Shown in pieces: positions 17,625-26,800 of a DNA stretch of 64,000 nucleotides. The translations under genes and the position numbers were made by a program. The stretch is taken from contig SCRD01000024.1 of assembly GCA_004298155.1 (NCBI GenBank), positions 248,001 through 312,000 of the forward strand. Reading direction: 5' to 3'. The DNA comes from Acidobacteriota bacterium. GTDB lineage: Bacteria; Acidobacteriota; Terriglobia; UBA7540. The notes under the pieces are model-generated. The model did not search any database. It saw nothing but the letters and a program-made list of their open reading frames with translations, and had not been told where the DNA came from. Each line of letters opens with the position of its first letter. Positions within the stretch are counted from its first letter, which is position 1.

Positions 17625-18164
17625 TTACGCGGGCATTCGGCTGAGGGAAATCCCAAAGCCTGGCCAGTGGCGCCCCCAAGCGGCGCACACGAGGAGTGCA
17701 TTGATTACCCCGTGACTGACGATCAGGACGCTGCTGCCCGTGGAGGTCTTTGTGAAATCGTGCAAGAAGCCCGTGGCTCGACGATAGGCTTCTTGCAGTG
17801 ACTCCCCGCCACGGGGCCGCACACGATCCGGCCTTGACTGCCACCTCTCGAACTCGTCTGGGAAATCACGGGCAATCCGGTCCATCGTCAGGCCCGACCA
17901 CGCCCCGTGGTCAATCTCTCGCAGGCGCGGCTCAACCATCACCGGGCAGTCTCTCCCATGGCGCTGGAGCAGCGTGGCGGTGTGGAGTGCGCGCCTGAGC
18001 GGGCTCGTGTACACCTTCAACGCCCGCAGACTCGAAAAGCGTTTGGCGATCCGCCTACCCTGAGTGATCCCTATTTCGTTCAGCCCCACATCTAAAATCC
18101 CTTGTAACCGCCGGTCGCGATTCCAGTCGGTTTCTCCATGGCGAACCAGATAAATGCGAGTCAC
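17625..18164 (-). CDS. cobC: Alpha-ribazole phosphatase-like histidine phosphatase (copy 2)
   Basis: A 179-residue histidine phosphatase with the catalytic LVRHGETDWNRD at residues 6-17, the acid in LREIDHGAWSGLTMDRIA and the second His in VLIVSHGVINALL. This size and these motifs are closer to classical CobC than those of the 211-residue paralogue at 14452-15087. It should dephosphorylate alpha-ribazole-5'-phosphate made by CobT. The start is a GTG at 18164, seven bases after the cobU stop, with AAGGAC ahead of it. The gene sits between cobU and cobT in the nucleotide-loop block. Confidence 0.87.
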   Translation of the reverse strand: MTRIYLVRHGETDWNRDRRLQGILDVGLNEIGITQGRRIAKRFSSLRALKVYTSPLRRALHTATLLQRHGRDCPVMVEPRLREIDHGAWSGLTMDRIARDFPDEFERWQSRPDRVRPRGGESLQEAYRRATGFLHDFTKTSTGSSVLIVSHGVINALLVCAAWGRHWPGFGISLSRMPA

Positions 18165-18171
18165 ATTGTCC

Positions 18172-18720
18172 TTAGGCCGCGGGTCTGTCCTTGACGATCA
18201 GCGGCAAGCCTGCAACCATCAGGATCACTCGGTCGGCTACTTTGGCAATTTGTTGGTTCAATTCCCCGAGAAAGTCCCGGTAATCGCGCCCACTCCGATA
18301 TGGGGGAACGACCCCGCAACCGACCTCATTTGACACGATGATCACGGAAGCCTCGACGTCTCGCACGGCCTCGCAGAGGAGTTGGATGTGGTCTCGAACC
18401 TTTCTGCGCCCACTTCTCTTGCGGCCCATGAGATTGGCCATATAGAGGGTCAGGCAATCAATAAGCAGCAGATCACCCTGCGGACCTGCCTCCCGCAGAG
18501 CACGGTCGAGCCCCATGGAAACCTCGATGGTCTTCCACGACGAAGGTCGCTCGCGACGGTGTTGCGCGATCCGGGCTCGCATCTCCGCGTCATCGCGGTG
18601 TGCCGTGGCGATATAGACAACTCGCTTGAAGGCGGAGGCAAGTTCTTGCGCGTAACGACTCTTTCCGCTGCGAGCTCCGCCCAATACGAGCGTCACCATC
18701 TTCGGTGGACCCGATTGCAT
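18172..18720 (-). CDS. cobU: Adenosylcobinamide kinase / guanylyltransferase
   Basis: CobU/CobP (182 residues) phosphorylates adenosylcobinamide and transfers GMP to it, giving adenosylcobinamide-GDP for CobS. Seen: P-loop GGARSGKS at about residues 14-21, the AHRDDAEMRARIAQHRRERPSSW segment that includes the guanylylated-His region, DCLTLYMANLM, and the NEVGCGVVPP motif. The start may be 18720 or the internal ATG at 18699; neither has a decisive ribosome binding site. It is the first gene after the second cobalamin riboswitch and so heads that unit. Confidence 0.94.
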   Translation of the reverse strand: MQSGPPKMVTLVLGGARSGKSRYAQELASAFKRVVYIATAHRDDAEMRARIAQHRRERPSSWKTIEVSMGLDRALREAGPQGDLLLIDCLTLYMANLMGRKRSGRRKVRDHIQLLCEAVRDVEASVIIVSNEVGCGVVPPYRSGRDYRDFLGELNQQIAKVADRVILMVAGLPLIVKDRPAA

Positions 18721-18845
18721 ACGCCAAAAAACCTAGCGTTCTGACGGGAAAGACACTTAGAGCTTCCTGGCTGGAGATGTCAAATAAATTGACTGCCTGC
18801 GAATGCCCATCGACTCTCCCATCGAAGTCGAATCAAGCTGCTGTG
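18721..18845 (-). other. Leader between riboswitch and cobU
   Basis: About 125 bases of minus-strand leader separate the B12 box from the cobU start. This is where an expression platform would lie. I see no textbook terminator (no GC-hairpin plus T run), so regulation could be at translation initiation or by another structure. Confidence 0.35.
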
Positions 18846-18995
18846 AGAGCCTGGTCGGTCTCCTGACTCGCGCATCATCTTCCCGGAACTGCCTTCCCAG
18901 AGTTTCTACTCCAGTGGCTTGCTTCGCTCCGGTTCTCCGCGCTTACAGTGGCGTGGGCCGTGCCGGGTTTACACCGGCTTCCCAAATTAACCAAG
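18846..18995 (-). promoter_or_regulatory. Cobalamin riboswitch upstream of cobU
   Basis: Minus-strand order: GGGAAGCCGGTGTAAACCCGGC, CGCCACTGTAAGCG, AAGCCACTGG, GGGAAGGC and the B12 box GAGTCAGGAGACCGACC. These are the invariant parts of the adenosylcobalamin riboswitch. It governs the cobU-cobC-cobT-cobS-bluB-cobC-cbiA-btuF-cobA unit. It differs in sequence from the btuB riboswitch outside the core, so it is not a fresh duplication. Confidence 0.93.
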
Positions 18996-19239
18996 CGTAT
19001 AGATTTATAGCGCAGTGCAAAGGAGGGAGTCAAGCCAAAGTTTTGCCCACAACAAAACGCACGATGCAGAAGACCGGTTTGAAAGCAGTCCCGACGCAAA
19101 TTCGAAGTTATACCTGGATTACCGATGATGTGTAGTCTTGCAACCTTCGGAGCAGATGGATCGGATAACTCTCTCGGTGTAGATGTGCATCCCCTGACTC
19201 TTCTGAGTTAGCATTCGAGGAAGTCTGTGGTGGCAGTGC

Positions 19240-19434
19240 ATGCGTTCGAACGGCGTAGCCTTAGCCGATGCTGACATCCCCGGACTCGGCAAGGCTGTCA
19301 AGGCACGCCGGAAAGCACGCAGCGGGCGAAACCCTCACACGGGGGAGGCCATCAAGATTCCGGTTACGACCGTGGTGAAATTCCGCTTGGCGAAAACCTT
19401 CAAAGATGCCGTGTTTCCACCCAAAAAGAAATAG
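19240..19434 (+). pseudogene. 5'-truncated HU-family DNA-binding protein fragment
   Basis: The 64-codon frame encodes the C-terminal arm of an HU-like nucleoid protein: PGLGKAVKARRKARSGRNPHTGEAIKIP followed by VVKFRLAKTFKDAVFPPKK. HU proteins are about 90-100 residues and this piece lacks the N-terminal helical dimerisation part. I see no continuation of it in the other plus-strand frames just upstream. It is most likely a remnant left by a deletion or insertion. Its neighbours are the cobU riboswitch on one side and other remnants on the other, marking a recombination-scarred junction. Confidence 0.7.
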
Positions 19435-19869
19435 CTAGGACCGCTTGCGCCCCAAATAATCTCGTTGAGCCCGACGGTCGAACAGGCGGGCGTGCGCTGC
19501 GCTGATCGCTGGCCCCCCTCAGAGCCTACTTGAAGCAGGGCAAGATTTTCCGTTGGGTTCTCCTTCAAGATTTCGATTGCTTCGGCGATCAGAAGGACTT
19601 GCAACTCTGCCATCCCTCACCCCACTTTGATTCTAACTTGCTTCATCAGAGGCACAGAACCGTAGGTTCAGGTCCAAGCCACCCACTGCTGGTATTCTCG
19701 GGAGCTTGTTTCATCAACGGGCTAGAGTTGTGAAACTTGCCGCCATCATCCAGGATGTCGTTGAGGTGAGTGATCTCATCGAATTGGATCGAGCCGCTGG
19801 ATTAGTTACCACACTGCTATTCAAACCTCGGGGATTATTCCAGCGGACGAGGGTTCACGCCCGCGCAGG
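19435..19869. other. Non-coding or decayed stretch
   Basis: About 435 bases between the HU fragment and the zinc-peptidase-like fragment. The frames present have no recognisable family and no ribosome binding site. Probably decayed sequence. Confidence 0.35.
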
Positions 19870-20172
19870 TCAGCCCCCTCGATTGGTACTCTGCCAGACG
19901 ATCCTCCAGCGGCTATCCGGCAGTTTGATCCAGATTAACCCTTTTGCTGGCGTGCCCCTCGCGAGGCGGTAAAGCGCCGCGATACGCTCATAAAAGCCGC
20001 GGATCTGCGAGCGGTCCCGGTACCCGAATCGCCGATAGTCAAGGTGATGGCAAAATTCATGGCATAGCGTACTAAGAAAGGTCGCGAAAGAAGTGACTTG
20101 CTTGCGGGCCGCGGTCTTCATCCAGACGCGGATGAGCCGGGGTTGAGGGTCGTAATCTCCGAAGCGCTCGGT
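19870..20172 (-). pseudogene. C-terminal fragment of a zinc-peptidase-like protein (HEFCH motif)
   Basis: Read on the minus strand, an open frame encodes TERFGDYDPQPRLIRVW and then, after an internal ATG at 20121, a segment with TLCHEFCHHLDYRRFG, an HExxH zinc-site motif followed by a third His, and RGFYERIAALYRLARGTP. It resembles the C-terminal half of conserved bacterial hypothetical proteins with a minimal metallopeptidase signature. The frame has no start codon upstream before a stop at about 20212, and the N-terminal half is missing, so it is a remnant. Its upstream side is cut at the toxin-antitoxin promoter, suggesting that insertion of that module truncated it. Confidence 0.55.
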
Positions 20173-20181
20173 GGGTCGCGC

Positions 20182-20214
20182 TTGACATCGAGCAATTGTG
20201 AAGTGTACAGTTCA
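20182..20214 (+). promoter_or_regulatory. Promoter and palindromic operator of the toxin-antitoxin pair
   Basis: A consensus -35 TTGACA at 20182-20187 is followed 16 bases later by TGTACA at 20204-20209. The latter lies inside a near-perfect palindrome, TGAAGTGTACAGTTCA (20199-20214, 14 of 16 positions symmetric). Phd/YefM antitoxins usually repress their own promoter by binding such a site. It lies about 45 bases ahead of the antitoxin start. Confidence 0.5.
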
Positions 20215-20258
20215 GATAGACGAACTGGATAGTGTTATCTAACAGCCAGGAGAGAAAA

Positions 20259-20537
20259 GTGACAATTGTAGTTTCCGCCCTTGGCGCACGGACTAATTTC
20301 GGCAAGCTGCTACGGCAAGTCGAAGATGAACGTCGTTCTCTCGTGATCGAGAAGCGCGGCACACCCAAAGCGGTGATGCTCAGCATCCGGGATTATGTGC
20401 GCTTAGCTTCGCCCGAGCCGGAGGTGCTTCGCATCATCGGCGAGGAATCGCGGCGCAAGGGCACGGCCAACCTTACCTCGCGGCAGATTGACTGGATCAT
20501 TAAATCCACTCGCGCCAAAAAGCGGAAGCGAGGGTGA
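20259..20537 (+). CDS. Antitoxin, Phd/YefM family
   Basis: A 92-residue antitoxin. The N-terminal SALGARTNFGKLLRQV and the VIEKRGTPKAVMLSIRDYVRL segment are the DNA-binding Phd/YefM fold; the basic C-terminal tail (SRQIDWIIKSTRAKKRKRG) would bind and mask the toxin. The start is a GTG at 20259 with AGGAGAG seven bases ahead; the upstream ATG frame from 20232 lacks a site. Its stop overlaps the toxin start (GTGA at 20534), the standard arrangement for a coupled toxin-antitoxin operon. Confidence 0.85.
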   Translation: MTIVVSALGARTNFGKLLRQVEDERRSLVIEKRGTPKAVMLSIRDYVRLASPEPEVLRIIGEESRRKGTANLTSRQIDWIIKSTRAKKRKRG

Positions 20538-20956
20538 TCCCGCTTCGGGTTGTGCTCGATACCAACATCGTCGTGTCAGCGGCCCTCAAGCCAGATGGAC
20601 TCCAGCGCACCGTTCTGCTGTTGGCAATCACCAAACCGGCGAGCCTCTACATCTCCGATACCATTCTCGAAGAATACCAGGAAGTGCTCGCCCGCCCCGA
20701 GCTTCAGATTCGCAAGGGCCTCCGGCAGCAACTCCTTCAGCTAGTTCGGAGCCATGCGCATCGCGTCAATCCATCGCGGCCTCTTCAGGTGACTCACGAC
20801 CCAGACGACAATAAGTTTCTCGAATGCGCCGATGCTGCCCGCGCCGATTACCTGGTCACCGGCAACCAGAAGCACTTTCCTAGATTCTGGAAGAAAACCA
20901 CGGTGATCACATCCCGTGATTTCATAAGCATAGTGGCACGGCATTTGATTCCCTGA
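20534..20956 (+). CDS. PIN-domain toxin (COG1569-type putative ribonuclease)
   Basis: A 140-residue PIN-domain protein. PIN toxins are Mg-dependent ribonucleases. Seen: the first catalytic Asp in VVLDTNIVVSAALKP at residues 7-9, an acidic residue in SDTILEEYQEVLARPE, and the later acidic cluster HDPDDNKFLECADAARADYLVTGNQKHF. Full family length and an intact frame suggest a functional toxin neutralised by the antitoxin just upstream. The start is the GTG overlapping the antitoxin stop. Confidence 0.85.
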   Translation: MIPLRVVLDTNIVVSAALKPDGLQRTVLLLAITKPASLYISDTILEEYQEVLARPELQIRKGLRQQLLQLVRSHAHRVNPSRPLQVTHDPDDNKFLECADAARADYLVTGNQKHFPRFWKKTTVITSRDFISIVARHLIP

Positions 20957-21714
20957 ACGACCTGGCGGGCGCTGCTTTAGCTATGTGCAAATGAATCCCC
21001 CATCAGTGGCACCGATTTAGGACCCGCATGAATACTGGCCTCCACACATATGTGTGTGCAACTTGTGTGCGGCGTTTAGCTCCCGAAGATAAATCTGGAT
21101 GACTGGAGAATACGGGCACACCTTCTAACCAAGAATATTCAAGTTTCAATACAAGCCGAAAACTCTACCAGCAACCGCAGCAGCCTTTCTGGAGGTCTGG
21201 AGCAATCCAGCACTGGTCAGGTTATGGCCGTTTAGCCGCCCAATCACTGCCCATTCTCAGGGCGTGCGGAGTTTGCGCTTCGGTAGCGAGCTTTGTGAGG
21301 CGGTTGGAGAGCCGACCCAGAAAACTACAGGTAGGGCCGGCAGGCAGCGAACGCCGGACCATCTCCAGCACGTGTTGAGTGGCGAGCAAGGAATCTATAA
21401 CCCCGTCGAGGCGAGTCTGGATAAGGGCGAACGAGGTTTTCGGGTGAGGAATGGGATGCCGAGGTCTTGACCCCTCCAGCTGGAACCCGCGCTGGAGGTC
21501 ATTCAACATCAATTCAACATAGAGCACCGTCATATTGGGGGAGGTGTAGCTGAGACAGCTGAGGAAGTTACTCACGGTCCCGCGATAGTGAGACGGCTTT
21601 CCGGGCTGGGGCCGTGCTGAGAGATTTGACGGCGGGGTCGAAGACGGAGACCAGCGGATGTAGGAGCAGAGGGTGTCGGGTGCGGCTCATAAAGGCAGCC
21701 TCGGAAGGGAACGA
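20957..21714. other. Decayed stretch with unassigned minus-strand ORF
   Basis: Mostly unrecognised. A minus-strand frame at 21222-21575 (117 codons) reads smoothly and has some protein-like character (for example PHPKTSFALIQTRLDGVIDSLLA), but I cannot assign a family. It may be a piece of another transposase or an unknown gene. Plus-strand frames are not convincing. Confidence 0.3.
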
Positions 21715-22310
21715 ACTTGTTGTGCCAGAGTGCGCGCATACTGCTGGTGGAAGTCTTGCGGCGTGATCTGCAAGTGGCGGCCGAAGTGACGCAAGAGAGG
21801 AATGACAAGAAGCAATTTGTGCCGATGCTGGAGCAGGTGAAAGCGCTCATAGGAGCAAGCCGCAGCAGGCGATGGCGGATGCGGGATATTTCAGCGAGGA
21901 AAGTGTCACGGGCGGCGGGTTGGAAGGAATTGATTTATTCGTAGCGCCTGACAAGCAGAAGCACAGCGATGAAGTGAGGGGCGACGGGGCAGCCTCCGCC
22001 CGAGTTCTCGAGTGCGACCGAGCGGATGCAGTACAAGCTGAGGACGGCAGAACGACGGGCGGTATACAAGTGGCGCAACGCAATAAATAGTGGAACCGGT
22101 TTTTGGACAGATCAGAGAGGCGAGAGGCATTCGGAGATTTCTGCTGCGCGGGCTGGGGAAGGTCTCGGCGGAATGGAAGCTGCTTTGCGCCACGCACAAT
22201 CTGCCGAACTTTAAGGCTCCGGATGGAGCCCCCAGCCCGCCTGAAGACAAGTTCAGACCTGACCAACTCACTTTCCGGGCCGCCTTGCCAAAGGGAAACG
22301 CTTAAAATCC
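21715..22310 (+). pseudogene. Decayed IS1182-type transposase remnant
   Basis: Transposase segments appear in order but in changing frames: VAAEVTQERNDKKQFVPMLEQVKA (from about 21760), then MADAGYFSEESVTGGGLEGIDLFVAPDKQKH (from 21872), then MQYKLRTAERRAVYK (22026) and EPVFGQIREARGIRRFLLRGL followed by AEWKLLCATHNL (from 22090). These match the C-terminal half of IS1182-family transposases, including the catalytic Glu region EPVFGQI. At least two frame changes separate them, so the gene is dead. The N-terminal half and terminal repeats were not found. It marks the left border of the defence island. Confidence 0.8.
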
Positions 22311-22636
22311 GGCTTCACCAAGACCAGGAAACACGGAAAGGAAAATTCCAGAAGGTTTTCTCCTGCACACGCCCATAGGCATGATGTTCCCTTGAATTAG
22401 TGCCTTTCCAAGAAGGTGGAATATTTGGTCACTTCGCCCTGTAGGGGTTCCAGTCCGGTATCGCTGTCGTGGTCATCTGAGATCAGCACTCGCATTTTAC
22501 CTGGCCGGCCCAGGAGGGTCATAGCCCTGCGCTGTGCAACTTGCAGGAAACACTGGCGTCGTCGGCACCTGAAACTCCAGTGATGCGCAGAAGAACTCAC
22601 TTGTGCGCACTGCAGTGTTTTGATATGCTTTCCGCC
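22311..22636. other. Upstream region of the defence operon
   Basis: No recognised gene. Close to the small regulator there is an 8-base perfect palindrome GTGCGCAC (22603-22610) and a weak promoter-like pair (TTGTGC at 22601, TATGCT at 22624, 17-base spacing). These could be an autoregulatory promoter/operator, but the evidence is slight. Confidence 0.3.
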
Positions 22637-22831
22637 ATGGCACCCAAAATACGCAAAATCTCGGTGCTCCTGGACCAAGTAAACTACGAACGGTTCGACT
22701 CGTATTGCAGGACGAGGGGATATAAGAAAAGCACTCTTGCGTCCAAGCTTATTCGTGACCTCTTGGACCGCGAGCAGGCTCACGTGATGCAACAACTGTT
22801 TCGCGGTGCTACGCGAGAGAAAATGGGCTGA
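22637..22831 (+). CDS. Small ribbon-helix-helix-like protein, possible regulator
   Basis: A 64-residue basic protein. The start of the sequence, KIRKISVLLDQVNYERFDSYCRTRG, followed by KKSTLASKLIRDLLDREQ, has the strand-helix-helix pattern of CopG/Arc-type repressors: an alternating beta strand (ISVLLD), a first helix and a second helix. It ends 28 bases before the DUF4007 gene and is on the same strand. I infer it may autoregulate the operon or act as an antitoxin-like control element. No ribosome binding site is obvious before the ATG at 22637; a start three codons upstream is possible. Confidence 0.55.
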   Translation: MAPKIRKISVLLDQVNYERFDSYCRTRGYKKSTLASKLIRDLLDREQAHVMQQLFRGATREKMG

Positions 22832-22859
22832 TGCGTTTGGGGTATCACTCGGATGGAAC

Positions 22860-23813
22860 ATGAACTATAGGTTTTCCGGTCACGAAACGTTTCCTTTCCG
22901 ATATACTTGGCTTCCCAAGGCGTATCGGGAGGTTCGCGAGAATCGCGACGTCTTCGCGGACGAAGAGAACGCTATGGTCTTGCTGGGGGTCGGCAAGAAC
23001 ATGGTGAGGGCGATGAGATTCTGGGTTCAGGCTGCTGGAATTGCAACGGCAGGCAAACCCGGCGGTTATATCGTTACAGAGTTCGGCAAGCAGCTTCTCG
23101 ATCCGGACGGCGGTCTAGACCCGTTCCTTGAACATCGGCAGACGCTTTGGCTGCTGCACTGGAAGCTGTCGACGCATGTAGAGGAGCCGCTTTTTGCATG
23201 GGACTTCCTCCTGAACAAGTGGGCGCATCCTGAAATGACGCGATCCGATGTCTTGCGACAGTTCGCCGAAGAGGCTGAGAGACTTGGGCGGAAGCTTTCA
23301 ATGGTCACGTTGGGACAGCATTTCGACACATTTCTGCACACATACGTGCCGACCCGAAGCCTTAAGGGTGAGATCCAGGAAGACAACCTCGATTGCCCGC
23401 TTGTCGAACTAGAGTTCATTCAACGTATCGGGGATCGCGACTCGCGTACCAAAGGGCGAAGGGAACCCATTTTCGCCTTTCGGCGCGAAGCAAAAAATGA
23501 TATTTCGCCGGAACTCTTCGCCTTCTGCCTAGACGACTTCTGGCAACAACGACGCCAGAAGGAGCTGACCCTTACGTTTCGCGACGTTGCTATTGCACAT
23601 GGCAGTCCGGGGCAGATATTTAAACTTCCGGAATGGGACATTCGGCAGCGGCTCGATTCCTTCAATAGCGAAGCAGATGCGCCGTTCAAATATGAAGAGA
23701 CTGCTGCCATCCAGCGCGTAACGAGGAGGGATGGTTCCCAGAGTACATCCCCAACGTTGCTTGCGGCAATTTTTGGTTTCGAGGATGTTGATGCACGCCG
23801 AGCAAATCTCTGA
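22860..23813 (+). CDS. sspB: DUF4007 protein, SspB-like nickase of DNA phosphorothioation
   Basis: A 317-residue DUF4007 protein. From family knowledge, SspB (DUF4007) is the DNA nickase of the SspABCD system, which puts sulfur into one DNA strand. Seen: the characteristic opening YRFSGHETFPFRYTWLPKAY, then VLLGVGKNMVRAMRFWVQAAGIA, FGKQLLDPDGGLDPFLEHRQTLWLLHWKL and EPLFAWDFLLNKW. The ATG at 22860 begins the conserved block; longer frames read back into the small gene. The next gene overlaps by 23 bases. The identification is strengthened by the SspC-like and SspD-like genes following directly. Confidence 0.85.
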   Translation: MNYRFSGHETFPFRYTWLPKAYREVRENRDVFADEENAMVLLGVGKNMVRAMRFWVQAAGIATAGKPGGYIVTEFGKQLLDPDGGLDPFLEHRQTLWLLHWKLSTHVEEPLFAWDFLLNKWAHPEMTRSDVLRQFAEEAERLGRKLSMVTLGQHFDTFLHTYVPTRSLKGEIQEDNLDCPLVELEFIQRIGDRDSRTKGRREPIFAFRREAKNDISPELFAFCLDDFWQQRRQKELTLTFRDVAIAHGSPGQIFKLPEWDIRQRLDSFNSEADAPFKYEETAAIQRVTRRDGSQSTSPTLLAAIFGFEDVDARRANL

Positions 23814-26800
23814 TCTCTTCAGGGTTCAAGAACGCTTCCTTCGGTCGGCCCACCTGGAAAGAGATTTCGCCGACGCGAAGGCGCTCAAGGGGTACATCCT
23901 AACCCCACAAACGACAATGTACCTTAAACAATTGGCTGGCGGGTTGGACGATAACTCCGGCCAACGCGCGTGGCGCATCACGGGAGATTACGGATCCGGC
24001 AAGTCTTCGTTTGCTCTGCTCCTTGCTCACCTTTTCGGAACCCAGCGCGGTCATCTTCCGGGGCATCTCCGCCAGGCCCTAGATTTCAAGAGCCTTGGCA
24101 TCCAGAAGCCCCAACTGGTCCCGGTGCTTACCACGGGTGCGCAAGAACCGATCGCCGTGGCGCTCCTTCGGTCCCTTCACCGGACCCTGCTCGACACCTG
24201 CGGACGCGGACGGCCGCCGGCGATCATGGGTCAGATACAAACCCAATTGGCCAGCGTCCCGCGGACCCCAATACCTGATGCCACGGTTGTGAGGCTGCTT
24301 ACCGAGGCGGCCACTCATGTCGTCGCCGCACAGAAGGGTTCAGGGCTTCTCATCATTTTGGACGAATTGGGGAAATTCCTGGAATATGGCGCTCTGCATC
24401 CGGAGGTGCAAGATGTCCTTCTCCTACAGAGCATTGCCGAAGCAGCTGCACGGAGCGGGCGTAATCCGCTTTTTGTCGTGGGATTGCTCCACCAAGGGTT
24501 CAATGCTTATGCGGAGCACCTGTCGCAATCGGCGCAGAAGGAATGGGAGAAAGTGGCAGGTCGATTCGACGAGCTCGTTTTCAACCAGCCGCTCGAACAA
24601 ACTGCTAAGTTGATCGCAGATGCATTGAATATCCGGACCGAGGAGCTGCACCGGTGCGTCACCGCAGAGATGCGCCGTGATATGGCGGCCTTGCTCGATT
24701 TGGGGTGGTACGGTGCGGCTTTCACGCGAAAGAGCCTGCTCGACATCGCCCCGCGACTCTACCCGCTCCATCCAAGCGTCATTCCAGTACTCATAAAGCT
24801 GTTCAGCCGCTTTGGCCAGAACGAACGATCGCTGTTCAGCTTTCTTCTTTCGAACGAGCCATTTGGGCTGAAGGATTTTGCCCGTCAGCCCATCGCCAAC
24901 CGCGAGTTTTACCGGATCCACAACCTGTACGATTATGCGCGGTACTCATTCGGTTACCGTCTCGGGAGGGAAAGCTTCCGGAGCCACTGGAATCATATCG
25001 ACTCCATGGTGGAAAGTTTCCCCGCCGAAAACATAACAGAGCTGCAAATCATGAAGACGGTGGGATTGTTGAATCTTGTAGATAGCGCATATCTTCTTCC
25101 ATCGGAACAGGCGCTCGTACTATCGATCGCCGCTGAAGAGCCGGAGATGAAGGGGTGCCTTCGGAGGCTCAAGAGCAAGTGCGTTATGTATCACCGCGGT
25201 GTGGCCGGGGGGTATTGCCTGTGGCCGCACACAAGCGTGAATCTAGAGAAGGCGTATGGAGAAGCGACGCGAAGGCTGGGACAAGCGCCGCGCCGTGTGG
25301 CGCCGTACATTGATACATATCTGGAAACGCGGCCGATCGTTGCCCGCCGCCATTACATCAAGACCGGCAACTTGCGTCATTTCGAAGTGTGCTTCTCCCC
25401 GGTTGACCAGCTTAGCCGGCACCTCGGATTCGATAGCGAGCGCACCGATGGCCGGATCATCGTTGCACTGTGCGAAACCGAAGAAGAGCGTGTATCTGCC
25501 TTGCAGTTTGCCGAAAGCGATGCTGTGCATGGCCGGTCAGAGATCCTTATAGCAATTCCACGGCCCCTGCGCGTTTTGGGCAGACTCGTCCAGGAAGTGC
25601 AGTGGTGGGAATGGGTCATCGCAAACACACCGGAGCTAGCCAACGACAGTTTCGCGACCGAAGAGGTTTCCCGGCAGGTCGCCGCCGCGCGCGACGCCCT
25701 CCACCAGCGCCTCAAGTCCTTCATCAGTGTTCAGCACTCAGGGAGCGGCGATCTTTGCTGGTTTCGCCAGGGCAACCGGCTCGCGATCGCGCGTGGAAGC
25801 GAGCTCGTGGCTTATCTGTCCACGGTCTGTGAGGAGATCTACCGCCAGGCGCCCAAAATTGAAAACGAGCTGGTAAACAGACGAGTTCTGAGCTCAGCGG
25901 CGGCGGCCGCGCGGATGCGGCTTCTCGAAGGAATCTTTGCTGCATCCAGTAAGCCCTATCTTGGAATGGAGCAAACCAAGAAGCCGCCTGAGATGTCCAT
26001 TTATCTTTCCATTCTCAAGCGCGCGAAACTGCACAGAGAGGGCGGGCATAGTTGGGTGCTCGTTGTTCCAAAAGCGAGCGCAGATCCTTGCTCGGTGAGG
26101 CCTGCGCTGGAGCGAATACAGGAATTGTTCGATTCAAACGGCTCGCGGCGAATCAAAGTATCTGCGATTTTCGGTGAGTTGCGCAAGGCTCCATTCGGCA
26201 TCCGCGACGGTTTGGCGCCCATTCTTCTCGCCGTTTATGCCGTTATCAACGAGCAGCATATCGCTTTTTATGATAATGGCGCCTTCATGCGCGAGATGGT
26301 CGGCCTGGATGTGATGCGGCTTGTCAAGCGCCCAGAGATTTTCGAGATTCAGTACTGCAAAATGGCCGGGTTGCGTACAGAACTGTTTGAGCGTTTGCTC
26401 AAGGTGCTAGGCATCGAGCGGGTTTCGGATGGGAGGCGGAGCGAGCAGAAAAGCGTGGACATCCTGGACGTCGTGAAGCCGCTAAGTGTCTTTGCCGCCA
26501 AACTGCAACCTTTCACACAAAAGACAAAACGGCTCCCTGCTCATGCCGTAGCAGTCCGAACCGCGTTGTTGACTGCCCGGGAACCCGCGACCCTTCTCTT
26601 TCATGACCTGCCTGTTGCATGCGGTTTTAGCCATTTCACGGAGAAAAGCGCGCAGAGCAAAAAAGAGATTGATTTGTTTGTCGCTGAGCTGAAGAGCTGT
26701 CTTACCGAACTCCGCATGGCCTATCCGGCATTGCTCGACCGGATCAAGACGGAGATAGTAGAAGCATGTGGTATCCAAGGAACCCCGATGGAGTTCCGAG

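Noticed and set aside
22397-22861. Minus-strand open frame of 154 codons across the small regulator
   Set aside because: Overlaps the better supported plus-strand gene, and only its last part looks protein-like.
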